From JACCWP01 sp963785115 (GTDB lineage: Bacteria; Actinomycetota; Actinomycetes; Propionibacteriales; Nocardioidaceae), in NCBI GenBank assembly GCA_963785115.1, contig CAWATY010000006.1:682001-746000 (forward strand): DNA of 64,000 nt, in the 5' to 3' direction. Within the stretch, counting starts at the first letter, position 1, and each line of letters begins with the position of its first letter. A model generated the notes under the pieces. That model was not told the origin of the DNA. It saw nothing but the letters and a program-made list of their open reading frames with translations, and did no database searches. The position numbers were made by a program, and so were the translations under genes. This document shows, in pieces, positions 51,616 to 58,811 of this stretch.

Positions 51616-52722
51616 GTGCCCTCAGCCATCGAAGTACGCAAGGTGCCGATCCACTCCGTCGCCGACGCCAGCGAGCTGGCCACGCTCATCGACGACGGCG
51701 AGCTGGACGCCGACCGCGTCGTCGCGGTCATCGGCAAGACCGAGGGAAACGGGGGTGTCAACGACTACACCCGGATCATCGCCGACCGCGCCTTCCGCGA
51801 GGTGATCGCCAACAAGGGCACCCGGTCGACCGACGAGGTGGGCGAGATCCCCATCGTGTGGTCCGGCGGCACCGACGGCGTGATCAGTCCGCACGCGACG
51901 ATCTTCGCGACGCTGCCGGACGATGCGGTTGAGGCGAGCGACGAGCTGCGGCTCACCGTGGGCTTCGCGATGAGCGACCAGCTGCTCCCCGAGGACATCG
52001 GCCGGGTGCCGATGATCGAGAAGGTGTCGGCCGCGGTGCGGGTGGCGATGGAGCGGGCCGGCATCACCGACCCCTCCGACGTGCACTACGTGCAGACCAA
52101 GACCCCGCTGCTGACCATCACCACGATCCGTGACGCCAAGAGCCGCGGTGAAACGGTCTGGACCGAGCACACCCACGAGTCGATGGACCTGTCCAACGGC
52201 TGTACGGCGCTCGGTGTCGCCGTCGGCCTCGGCGAGATCGAGATGCCGACCGACGCGGACGTGATGAACGACCGCGAGCTGTACTCGGCGGTGGCGTCGT
52301 GCTCGTCGGGCGTCGAGCTCGACCGCGCCCAGGTCGTGGTGGTCGGCAACGCCCGCGGCGTGGGCGGGCGGTACCGGATCGGGCACGCGGTGATGACGGA
52401 CGCGTTGGACGCCGACGGCATCTGGTCGGCCATCCGCGACGCCGGCCTCGAGCTGCCCGAGCGCCCGCACCCGTCCGACCTGGACGGCCGGCTGGTCAAC
52501 GTCTTCCTCAAGTGCGAGGCCAGCCAGGACGGCACCGTGCGTGGCCGGCGCAACGCCATGCTCGACGACTCCGACGTGCACTGGCACCGTCAGATCAAGG
52601 CCTGCGTCGGCGGGGTCACCGCCGCGGTGACCGGCGACCCGGCCGTGTTCGTGTCGGTGTCCGCCGCGCACCAGGGCCCCGAGGGCGGCGGCCCGGTGGC
52701 CGCGATCGTCGACCTCGGCTGA
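51616..52722 (+). CDS. Ring-opening amidohydrolase, barbiturase/cyanuric acid hydrolase family
   Basis: A 368-residue member of the small AtzD/barbiturase family. The three Ser-containing repeats are visible: SGGTDGVISPHATIF (S83), SSGVELDRAQVVVVGN (S230-S231) and SAAHQGPEGGGPVAAIVDLG at the end. Barbiturase opens barbiturate to ureidomalonate; the s-triazine relatives open cyanuric acid. No triazine genes are nearby, whereas cytosine deaminase, uracil permease and a molybdenum hydroxylase are, so barbiturase is favoured. GTG 51616 follows AGAAAGGCC. It ends the locus, before a strong inverted-repeat structure. Confidence 0.88.
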   Translation: MPSAIEVRKVPIHSVADASELATLIDDGELDADRVVAVIGKTEGNGGVNDYTRIIADRAFREVIANKGTRSTDEVGEIPIVWSGGTDGVISPHATIFATLPDDAVEASDELRLTVGFAMSDQLLPEDIGRVPMIEKVSAAVRVAMERAGITDPSDVHYVQTKTPLLTITTIRDAKSRGETVWTEHTHESMDLSNGCTALGVAVGLGEIEMPTDADVMNDRELYSAVASCSSGVELDRAQVVVVGNARGVGGRYRIGHAVMTDALDADGIWSAIRDAGLELPERPHPSDLDGRLVNVFLKCEASQDGTVRGRRNAMLDDSDVHWHRQIKACVGGVTAAVTGDPAVFVSVSAAHQGPEGGGPVAAIVDLG

Positions 52723-52731
52723 CGCCGAGCG

Positions 52732-52819
52732 GTTTTCGCAGCCTGGGCTGGGAAAACACCGCTTACCCAGCGCTACATCCCTGGGGAAGCGACATCGTCG
52801 CAGGCTGGGCTGCGAAAAC
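52732..52819. terminator. Nested inverted repeats between convergent genes, likely bidirectional terminator
   Basis: GTTTTCGCAGCC at 52732-52743 is perfectly inverted as GGCTGCGAAAAC at 52808-52819. Inside lie GCTTACCCAG (52761-52770) and CTGGGGAAGC (52781-52790), inverted with one mismatch. CGCAG[C/G]CTGGGCTG[G/C]GAAAAC also occurs as two direct copies at 52737 and 52799. The barbiturase-family and SDR genes converge here. Confidence 0.6.
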
Positions 52820-52829
52820 GCGGGCCGCG

Positions 52830-53597
52830 TCAGCGGCCGCGGCGGCCGGCCCGCTCGGCGAGGCCGGCGGGGGCGATGCGGGCCAGCCGGGCGAGCACCC
52901 GGTAGCGCTTCGACGGCACCGAGACGGCTGCTCCGCGGGCGAGGTCGCCGAGGGCGTCGCGCACCAGCCGGTCGGCGTCCAGCCACATCCAGCCCGGGAC
53001 GCCGCTCATGTCGGCCTCCATCCGCTGGTGGAACTCGGTGCGGACGAAGCCCGGGCACAGCGCCATCACCTGCACGCCTGTGCCGCGCAGGGTGACCGCG
53101 AGCCAGCGGCTGAAGCTGATCAGCCAGGCCTTGCTGGCGCCGTACGTCCCGCGGGGCATGAAGCCGGCCACGCTCGCGACGTTGATCACCGCGCCGCGGC
53201 GCCGCTCGACCATGCCGGGGAGCGCCGCGTGGCACAGCCGCATGGGTGCCCGGACGAGGACGTCCAACGAGCGCTCCTCGTCGACCAGCGAGCTGTCGAG
53301 GAACCAGGTCCGCAGCCCGAAGCCGGCGTTGTTCACCAGCAGGTCGACGGGCGCGTCTGAGTCGCGGAGCACCTCGGCGACTGCGTTAGTGCCGGCGTCG
53401 GTCGACAGGTCAGCGGACAGCACCCGGGCCGCCACCCGGTGCCGGGCCGCCAGCTCGTCGGCGACCGCGCGCAGCCGGGCCCCGTCCCGTGCGACCAGCA
53501 CCAGGTCGTACCCGCGTGCCGCCAACGCCCGGGCGAAGGCCAGGCCGATCCCCGCCGTCGCGCCCGTGACGAGTGCGGTACGGACGGGTGGCGGCAT
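52830..53597 (-). CDS. Short-chain dehydrogenase/reductase (SDR)
   Basis: A 255-residue SDR with the cofactor motif TALVTGATAGIGLAFARAL at the N-terminus, LLVNNAGFG, and the catalytic S-Y-K set in VASVAGFMPRGTYGASKAWL. The TGATAGIG form is that of classical SDRs such as DltE/YqjQ-like oxidoreductases; the substrate is unknown. ATG 53597 has GATGCT six bases upstream on the minus strand. It is divergent from the ParA gene, 45 bases away, and converges on the pyrimidine locus. Confidence 0.9.
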   Translation of the reverse strand: MPPPVRTALVTGATAGIGLAFARALAARGYDLVLVARDGARLRAVADELAARHRVAARVLSADLSTDAGTNAVAEVLRDSDAPVDLLVNNAGFGLRTWFLDSSLVDEERSLDVLVRAPMRLCHAALPGMVERRRGAVINVASVAGFMPRGTYGASKAWLISFSRWLAVTLRGTGVQVMALCPGFVRTEFHQRMEADMSGVPGWMWLDADRLVRDALGDLARGAAVSVPSKRYRVLARLARIAPAGLAERAGRRGR

Positions 53598-53603
53598 CGC
53601 GAC

Positions 53604-53609
53604 AGCATC
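53604..53609 (-). promoter_or_regulatory. Putative -10 element of the SDR gene
   Basis: GATGCT on the minus strand ends six bases before ATG 53597. Confidence 0.35.
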
Positions 53610-53630
53610 CCAGATGCTGCGGCCGTCGGG

Positions 53631-53636
53631 CATGAT
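53631..53636 (+). promoter_or_regulatory. Putative -10 element of the ParA-like gene
   Basis: CATGAT ends six bases before GTG 53643. The divergent SDR hexamer lies 22 bases away. Confidence 0.4.
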
Positions 53637-53642
53637 GGCGAG

Positions 53643-54410
53643 GTGACCACCGTGCTTGCCGTCGCCAACCAGAAGGGTGGCGTGGCGAAGACGACGACGG
53701 TGGCGTCGCTCGGCGCCGCGCTGGTCGAGCTCGGCCAACGGGTCCTGCTCGTCGACCTCGACCCGCAGGCCTGCCTGACCTTCTCGCTGGGCATCGACCC
53801 CGAGGACCTCGAGCACTCGGTCCACGAGGTGCTGCTCGGAGACGACAAGGTCGACAACGTCCTGGTCACGGTCGAGGAGGGTCCGGACCTGCTGCCGGCC
53901 ACCATCGACCTGGCGGCCGCCGAGGCCGCCCTGCTCACCCGCACCGGTCGCGAGCACGTGCTGCGGGTGGCGCTGGAGGACGTCGTCGCGCACTACGACT
54001 GGGTGCTCATCGACTGCCCGCCGACGTTGGGCGTCCTCACCGTTGCGGCGCTCTCGGCGGCCGATCAGGTGCTGATCCCCTTGCAGTGCGAGACGTTGTC
54101 GCACCGAGGCGTCGGCCAGCTGCTCGACACCGTGCACGACGTGCGCCGGTTCACCAACCGCGGGCTCACCGTCCTCGGCGTGCTGCCGACGCTGTTCGAC
54201 GGCCGTACGCAGCACGCCCGGGCGGTGCTCGACGCGGTCTCCACGACGTACGACCTCGACGTGCTCGAGCCACCGGTGCCGAAGACCATCCGGTTCGCGG
54301 AGGCTCCGGCGGTGGGCCGCTCCATCCTCTCGACGGCTCGTCGCCACCGCGGTGCCGAGGCCTACCGCGAGCTGGCCCGCGGTCTGGTCGCCCGGAGTGC
54401 CGCGGGCTGA
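53643..54410 (+). CDS. ParA/Soj-family ATPase (orphan)
   Basis: A 255-residue P-loop ATPase with a deviant Walker A (AVANQKGGVAKTTTVASL), LLVDLDPQACLTFSLG, and IDCPPTLGVLTVAAL (Walker B region). ParA proteins position DNA or protein cargo by ATP-driven nucleoid binding. No parB or parS site is adjacent, and M. tuberculosis Rv3213c has the same solitary context upstream of rhlE, so this is an orphan ParA-like protein rather than the chromosomal partition gene. The Walker A has GVAKTT where GVGKTT is usual: the second glycine is alanine. Confidence 0.87.
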   Translation: MTTVLAVANQKGGVAKTTTVASLGAALVELGQRVLLVDLDPQACLTFSLGIDPEDLEHSVHEVLLGDDKVDNVLVTVEEGPDLLPATIDLAAAEAALLTRTGREHVLRVALEDVVAHYDWVLIDCPPTLGVLTVAALSAADQVLIPLQCETLSHRGVGQLLDTVHDVRRFTNRGLTVLGVLPTLFDGRTQHARAVLDAVSTTYDLDVLEPPVPKTIRFAEAPAVGRSILSTARRHRGAEAYRELARGLVARSAAG

Positions 54411-54480
54411 CCGCTCGCCTTACCACGCGACGCAGGCAACGCTCGCGGTGGCGTGCCCGGTTCGTGCCCGTTGTCGGGAC

Positions 54481-54486
54481 TAGAGT
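54481..54486 (+). promoter_or_regulatory. Putative -10 element of the L,D-transpeptidase gene
   Basis: TAGAGT ends eight bases before ATG 54495. Confidence 0.45.
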
Positions 54487-54494
54487 GTGCGCCG

Positions 54495-55217
54495 ATGAGC
54501 CGACATCGTGACGACTCCGTCCGGGTGCGCCCGGTGCGCGCAGTGGCGTTCGTCCTCGCGGTGAGCCTCACCGTGACGGCAGCGGTCGCCGCGTTCGGCA
54601 TGCTGCCGCACCCGTCCACGGCGTCCGCGAACGCCATGGGCCCCGGCGAGTCCGACTCGTCGGCCCTGCTGGCGCTTTCCGAGCTGACCGCGGCCGCCGA
54701 GCAGATCGCCGACCACTCCGCGGTTGTCGACGACGACGACGTGGCCACACCGCCGTCGCAGCCCACGGAGCAGACCCCGGAGCAGACCCCCACGCAGCAG
54801 CAGCTGGACCGGACACCACCCGCGGGATCGGGCCTCGGTCGCCGGGTCGTGCTCGACCTGTCCGCGCAGCAGGTCTGGCTGGTCCGCGACACCGGGTCGC
54901 TGCTGCGGACCTACCTCGTGTCAGGGAGCGTCTACGACAACGTCGAGCCGGGCCGCTACGAGGTCTACTCGCGCTCGGAGACGGCCACGTCCTACGACTA
55001 CTCGAGCACCATGCGCTGGATGGTCCGCTTCACCGAGGGTGCCCGTGCCGCGATCGGCTTCCACAGCATCCCGCGCACTGCCGACGGCGAGCCGGTGCAG
55101 ACGGTGCAGCAGCTGGGCACGCCGCTCTCGCACGGCTGCATCCGGCAACGCCCGCGCGACGCCCGCCTGATGTGGGACTTCGCGCCGATCGGCACGCCGG
55201 TCGTCGTGACCGCCTGA
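54495..55217 (+). CDS. L,D-transpeptidase (YkuD domain), membrane-anchored
   Basis: A 240-residue cell-wall enzyme. A membrane anchor or signal sequence lies at about 15-35 (AVAFVLAVSLTVTAAVAAF), then a Thr/Pro/Gln-rich linker (TEQTPEQTPTQQQ) and a YkuD domain from about residue 115. The catalytic motif is SHGCIRQ with H213 and C215, preceded by the conserved HSIP histidine. It should form 3-3 peptidoglycan cross-links or attach proteins outside the membrane. The TAGAGT hexamer eight bases before the ATG suggests an independent, leaderless unit. Confidence 0.88.
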   Translation: MSRHRDDSVRVRPVRAVAFVLAVSLTVTAAVAAFGMLPHPSTASANAMGPGESDSSALLALSELTAAAEQIADHSAVVDDDDVATPPSQPTEQTPEQTPTQQQLDRTPPAGSGLGRRVVLDLSAQQVWLVRDTGSLLRTYLVSGSVYDNVEPGRYEVYSRSETATSYDYSSTMRWMVRFTEGARAAIGFHSIPRTADGEPVQTVQQLGTPLSHGCIRQRPRDARLMWDFAPIGTPVVVTA

Positions 55218-55238
55218 CGCACAGCCCGGCGCGACCCG

Positions 55239-56900
55239 TCAGTCGGTGGTGGCGTCCTGTCCCTCGGTCTGCTGGCCCTCGGTCTGGCCGCCCTGACCCT
55301 CGGTCTGGCCGCCGCGCCTGCGGCGTCGCCGCCGGCGGGTGCCACTCGCCGAGGGGTCCGCGGTGTCGGTGGCGACCGCCGACTGCGTGTCGCCGCCGGC
55401 GGGAGCGTCCGCGTCGACCGGCTGGCCGCCGCGGGTCCGCTGCCGCTGGCGTGAGCGTCGCGGCCGGTCGGACGAACGCTCCGACGAACGCTCCGACGAA
55501 CGCTCCGACGAACGCTCGCCCGAGCGCTCGGAGGAACCGGACCGGTCCCGGGATCGCGAGTCGCCGCGGCCCGCGGGCCGCTGTCGCGGCTCCTGGGGCG
55601 CGGCCGGCACCAGCCGCCCGGTGACGTCGTGCGGGATGCCGAGGTCGTGGTAGATGTGCTCCGACGTCGAGTACGTCTCCTGCGGCTCGGGGAACGGCAG
55701 GTCGAGCTCGCGGTTGATCACGCCCCACCGAGCCAGGTCAGGCCAGTCGACGAACGTGACCGCGATCCCGGTCGCTCCGGCGCGGCCGGTACGGCCGATC
55801 CGGTGCAGGTAGGTCTTGTGGTCGTCCGGGCAGTGGTAGTTGATGACGTGCGAGACGCCCCCGACGTCGATGCCGCGTGCAGCGACGTCGGTGGCGACCA
55901 CGATCTCGACCCGGCCGTCGCGGAACCGGGCCATGACCTTCTCCCGGGCCACCTGCGCCATGTCGCCGTGCAGCGGTGCCGCGGGGAACCCGCGTTCGGT
56001 CAGGTCGTCGGCCACCCGCTGGGCGGCCCGCTTGGTCCGGGCGAAGACGAGCACCTTGCCGCGGTCCTCGGCCTGCAGGATGCGCGCCACCACCTCGGGC
56101 TTGTCGAGGTCGTGCGCGCGGTAGACGAACTGGGCGGTGGCGGGCACCGTCTGGCTGTCGCTCGACGACTCGGCGCGGATGTTGACCGGGTGCCGCATGT
56201 GGGTGCGCGCCAGCCCGACGATCTCGCCCGGCATCGTGGCTGAGAACAACATGGTCTGGCGCATCTCGGGCGTCTTGGCGATGAGCTTCTCGACGTCGGG
56301 CAGGAACCCGAGGTCGAGCATCTCATCGGCCTCGTCGAGCACCAGCACCTTGACGTGGCTGAGGTCGAGGGAGCCGCGGTTGGCCAGGTCGAGCAGCCGG
56401 CCCGGCGTACCGACGACGACCTCGACGCCAGCCTGCAGTGCGTCGAGCTGCGGCTCGTACGGAACCCCGCCGTAGATCGTCATGCACCGCGAGCCGCGGT
56501 GCCGAGCGGCCGTCGTCACGTCGTTGGCGACCTGCAGTGCGAGCTCACGGGTGGGCGCGATCACCAGGGCCTGGGGCTTGCCCGGAGCGGCCAGCTCGTC
56601 GTAGTCGCTGTCGTGGCGCGCCACCGTGCGCTGCAGGACGGGAATGCCGAAGGCCAGGGTCTTGCCGGTCCCGGTGCGGGCCTGGCCGATCATGTCGGTG
56701 CCCAACAGGGCGATCGGGAGCGTCATCTCCTGGATCGGGAACGGCTCGGTGATGCCGACCTCGTCCAGGGCCTTGGTGATCTCGGCGCTGACGCCGAGAT
56801 CGGAGAAGCTGGTCAGGATGGTCCTCGTCTCGGGGTGTCTGGCAGCGGCGCCACGGCTGCTGTGCCTGCCCAGCGCCGCAGGTCGCGGCGCGGGCCGCAC
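55239..56900 (-). CDS. DEAD-box RNA helicase
   Basis: An RNA helicase of 553 residues with all core motifs: SFSDLGVSAEITKALDEVGI and PFPIQ (Q motif), ARTGTGKT (I), PTRELALQ (Ia), TPGRLLDL (Ib), VLDEADEMLD (II), SAT (III), ATDVAARGIDV (V) and HRIGRTGRAG (VI). The C-terminal 120 residues are low-complexity with Ser-Glu-Arg repeats, RRRRRRRR and GQTEGQ units, likely for RNA binding. Homologs begin close to the Q motif, but no ATG or GTG lies there; GTG 56900 is the nearest in-frame start and may include a non-native leader of about 25 residues. Rv3211 is the positional counterpart. Confidence 0.85.
   Translation of the reverse strand: MRPAPRPAALGRHSSRGAAARHPETRTILTSFSDLGVSAEITKALDEVGITEPFPIQEMTLPIALLGTDMIGQARTGTGKTLAFGIPVLQRTVARHDSDYDELAAPGKPQALVIAPTRELALQVANDVTTAARHRGSRCMTIYGGVPYEPQLDALQAGVEVVVGTPGRLLDLANRGSLDLSHVKVLVLDEADEMLDLGFLPDVEKLIAKTPEMRQTMLFSATMPGEIVGLARTHMRHPVNIRAESSSDSQTVPATAQFVYRAHDLDKPEVVARILQAEDRGKVLVFARTKRAAQRVADDLTERGFPAAPLHGDMAQVAREKVMARFRDGRVEIVVATDVAARGIDVGGVSHVINYHCPDDHKTYLHRIGRTGRAGATGIAVTFVDWPDLARWGVINRELDLPFPEPQETYSTSEHIYHDLGIPHDVTGRLVPAAPQEPRQRPAGRGDSRSRDRSGSSERSGERSSERSSERSSERSSDRPRRSRQRQRTRGGQPVDADAPAGGDTQSAVATDTADPSASGTRRRRRRRRGGQTEGQGGQTEGQQTEGQDATTD
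55471..55518 (-). repeat. Four 12-bp coding repeats in the helicase tail
   Basis: GACGAACGCTCC (plus-strand reading) occurs three times in tandem with a fourth changed copy, encoding Ser-Ser-Glu-Arg units on the minus strand. A second repeat coding GGQTEGQ lies at about 55258-55313. Confidence 0.85.
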
Positions 56901-56928
56901 GGGGGCGTCCGCTGCTCGTCCGCCCAGC

Positions 56929-56934
56929 AGTCTA
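56929..56934 (-). promoter_or_regulatory. Putative -10 element of the DEAD-box helicase gene
   Basis: TAGACT on the minus strand lies 28 bases before GTG 56900, in the 72-base divergent space shared with the ferritin-like gene. It would start a transcript near 56922. Confidence 0.35.
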
Positions 56935-56960
56935 CGCGGAGCGGCCCTCGGGCCCGTCGG

Positions 56961-56966
56961 TACGCT
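56961..56966 (+). promoter_or_regulatory. Putative -10 element of the ferritin-like gene
   Basis: TACGCT ends six bases before ATG 56973. Confidence 0.5.
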
Positions 56967-56972
56967 GCGGCC

Positions 56973-57701
56973 ATGCCCGACCCGAGCACCGACGGTGCCG
57001 CCGAGGAGCCCGCCCCCGGGGCGCTGCCGGCAGCCTTCGACGACCCGGCCTACCGCGAGGCGGTGGTCGACCTGCTCGGGGCCCTGGCCTACGGCGAGCT
57101 GACCGCCTTCGACCGGATGGCGGAGGACTCGACGACCGCGCCGGACACCCCCGCCAAGGTCGAGCTCGCCGCGATGGCGTGCGCGGAGTTCGCTCACTTC
57201 ACGCGGCTCCGCGACGAGCTGCACAGCCTCGGCGCCGACCCGTACGAGGCAATGGACCCGTTCCGGGGCACCTTCGACCGGTTCCACGCCAACACCGCAC
57301 CGCGCAACTGGCTGGAGAGCCTGGTCAAGGCCTACGTGGGCGACGGCCTGGCCAGTGACTTCTACCGCGAGGTGGCGGCCTACCTCGACGAGCGCACCCG
57401 GACCCTGATCCTCGAGGTCCTCGACGACTCCGGGCACTCGGCGTTCGCCGTCGACCGGGTCCGTGCCGCGATCGACAAGGACGCCCGGGTGGGGGGCCGG
57501 CTGGCGCTGTGGGGGCGGCGGCTGGTCGGCGAGGCGCTCAGCCAGGCGCAGTCGGTGGCCGCCGAGCGGGACGCCCTGACCGCGCTGCTGGCGGGCGGCG
57601 TCGACCGGCCGGGGATGGACCTGGCCGCGATCGGCCGGATGTTCGCGCGGCTCACCGAGAACCACGCCAAGCGGATGGCCTCGCTCGGGTTGTCGTCCTG
57701 A
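56973..57701 (+). CDS. Ferritin-like-fold protein (MiaE-like)
   Basis: A 242-residue helical protein. DLLGALAYGELTAFDRMAED at about 30-49 and AAMACAEFAHFTRLRDEL place Glu and Glu-x-x-His residues as in di-iron ferritin-like proteins, and GHSAFAVDRVRAAI is a further helix. It belongs to the group next to rhlE in actinobacteria (Rv3210c in M. tuberculosis). A hydroxylase-like role has been suggested by similarity to the tRNA-modifying MiaE, but this is unproven. A leaderless -10 site (TACGCT) lies six bases upstream. Confidence 0.8.
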   Translation: MPDPSTDGAAEEPAPGALPAAFDDPAYREAVVDLLGALAYGELTAFDRMAEDSTTAPDTPAKVELAAMACAEFAHFTRLRDELHSLGADPYEAMDPFRGTFDRFHANTAPRNWLESLVKAYVGDGLASDFYREVAAYLDERTRTLILEVLDDSGHSAFAVDRVRAAIDKDARVGGRLALWGRRLVGEALSQAQSVAAERDALTALLAGGVDRPGMDLAAIGRMFARLTENHAKRMASLGLSS

Positions 57702-57734
57702 GCCCTGGACGGAACCTCGGGCGTGGCGTCCGGG

Positions 57735-57965
57735 TCAGCCGGTGGCGCCGAAGCCCACCTTGCGCGCGGTGCCCTCGCTGATGTCCACGTAGGCCAGCGT
57801 CTCGGTCGGCACCACGACCCGGCGGCCGCTCTTGTCGGCGAGGACCAGGGTGCCGGACTTGCCGGTGAGCGCCTTCTCGACCGCCGACGCCACGTCGTCG
57901 CCGGACTGGTCGGAGTCGAGCACCAGCTCGCGGGCGACGTTCTGCACGCCGATCCTGACCTCCAC
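57735..57965 (-). CDS. DUF3107 small protein
   Basis: A 76-residue protein (VEVRIGVQNVARELVLDSDQ ... FGATG) of the actinobacterial DUF3107 family; Rv3208A (TB9.4) is the mycobacterial homolog from memory. It contains a beta-rich first half and ADKSGRRVVVPTETLAYVDI. Function is unknown. GTG 57965 follows a clear GAGGAGTTGCC ribosome-binding site. A TetR gene lies 80 bases upstream on the same strand; the pair is also adjacent in mycobacteria. Confidence 0.9.
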   Translation of the reverse strand: MEVRIGVQNVARELVLDSDQSGDDVASAVEKALTGKSGTLVLADKSGRRVVVPTETLAYVDISEGTARKVGFGATG

Positions 57966-58045
57966 GGCAACTCCTCGCTCGATCTGCTCGCCCGGTGCTC
58001 GCCCGATGGGGGGCACCTCGTCGTGCTCGACTGTAGCCAGCCCCT

Positions 58046-58681
58046 TCAATCGGCGGTGTCGTCGGTACGCGGGTAGCCGCTGATGCCTCGCCAGGCGAGG
58101 GTGGAGACGAGCCGTACCGCCTCGGCCGGGTCGACCGGATGGTCGGTCGAGACCAGGTAGCGCGCGCTCACCTGGGCCATCCCCACCAGGCTCACCGCCA
58201 ACAGCTCGGACTGGGCGGCCGGCAGCCCGGTGTCCTCGCGGATGACCGCGGCGATCGCGGCGGCGTTCTGGGCGGTGACCCGCTCCACCCGCTCCCGCAC
58301 GGCGGGCTCGCTGGTGAGGTCGGACTCGAAGACCAGCCGGAACGCCGCCTGGTCGTCGGCGACGTAGGTGTAGAAGGCCTGCATGGTCGCGGCGACCCGC
58401 TCCTTGTTGTCCTCGGTCGAGGCCAGCGCGGCGCGCACGGCATCGACGACCGCCTCGCAGGACGCGTCGAGCAGCGCGAGGTAGAGCTCGAGCTTGCCGG
58501 GGAAGTGCTGGTAGAGCACCGGCTTGGAGACCCCCGCCCGGTCGGCGATGTCGTCCATCGCGGCCGCGTGGTAGCCCTGCGCGACGAAGACGTCGAGCGC
58601 GGCCTCCAGCAGCTGGACGCGTCGCGCGTCGCGCGGCATGCGTCCCCGGCGGGTGGGGGTCGCAGGGGCGGGCTCGGTCAC
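58046..58681 (-). CDS. TetR-family transcriptional regulator
   Basis: A 211-residue repressor. The HTH domain is at about 20-66 (RRVQLLEAALDVFVAQGYHA, MDDIADRAGVSKPVLYQHFP), the remainder a ligand-binding helical domain of TetR_C type. GTG 58681 is supported by TACCAT exactly six bases upstream on the minus strand; ATG 58639 is an alternative. It is the positional counterpart of Rv3208 and belongs to the conserved DUF3107-TetR-MoeZ block, so it probably does not control the pyrimidine genes. Confidence 0.9.
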   Translation of the reverse strand: MTEPAPATPTRRGRMPRDARRVQLLEAALDVFVAQGYHAAAMDDIADRAGVSKPVLYQHFPGKLELYLALLDASCEAVVDAVRAALASTEDNKERVAATMQAFYTYVADDQAAFRLVFESDLTSEPAVRERVERVTAQNAAAIAAVIREDTGLPAAQSELLAVSLVGMAQVSARYLVSTDHPVDPAEAVRLVSTLAWRGISGYPRTDDTAD

Positions 58682-58687
58682 GCGGGG

Positions 58688-58693
58688 ATGGTA
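58688..58693 (-). promoter_or_regulatory. Putative -10 element of the TetR gene
   Basis: TACCAT on the minus strand ends six bases before GTG 58681. Confidence 0.5.
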
Positions 58694-58811
58694 CCGACGG
58701 GTGGGACGCGCGCCTGGTCAGCGGGCCGCGGGGGGATGATCGGGGAACAGCGGGCGGGCCCGAGCGGTTGAGCCAGGGGCACGCCGTACCCGTACGAGGA
58801 GGACCTTCCCG

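Noticed and set aside
51616..52722. Cyanuric acid hydrolase (s-triazine degradation)
   Set aside because: Same family, but no biuret or allophanate hydrolase or triazine genes are nearby, whereas pyrimidine genes are. It remains possible and is noted in the feature.
53643..54410. Chromosome partition locus/origin region
   Set aside because: ParA-like gene only; no parB, parS palindromes, dnaA, rnpA or gidB nearby.
58046..58681. TetR as the regulator of the pyrimidine locus
   Set aside because: It lies in a block that resembles DUF3107-TetR-MoeZ of mycobacteria, with its own conserved context, and is separated by several unrelated units.
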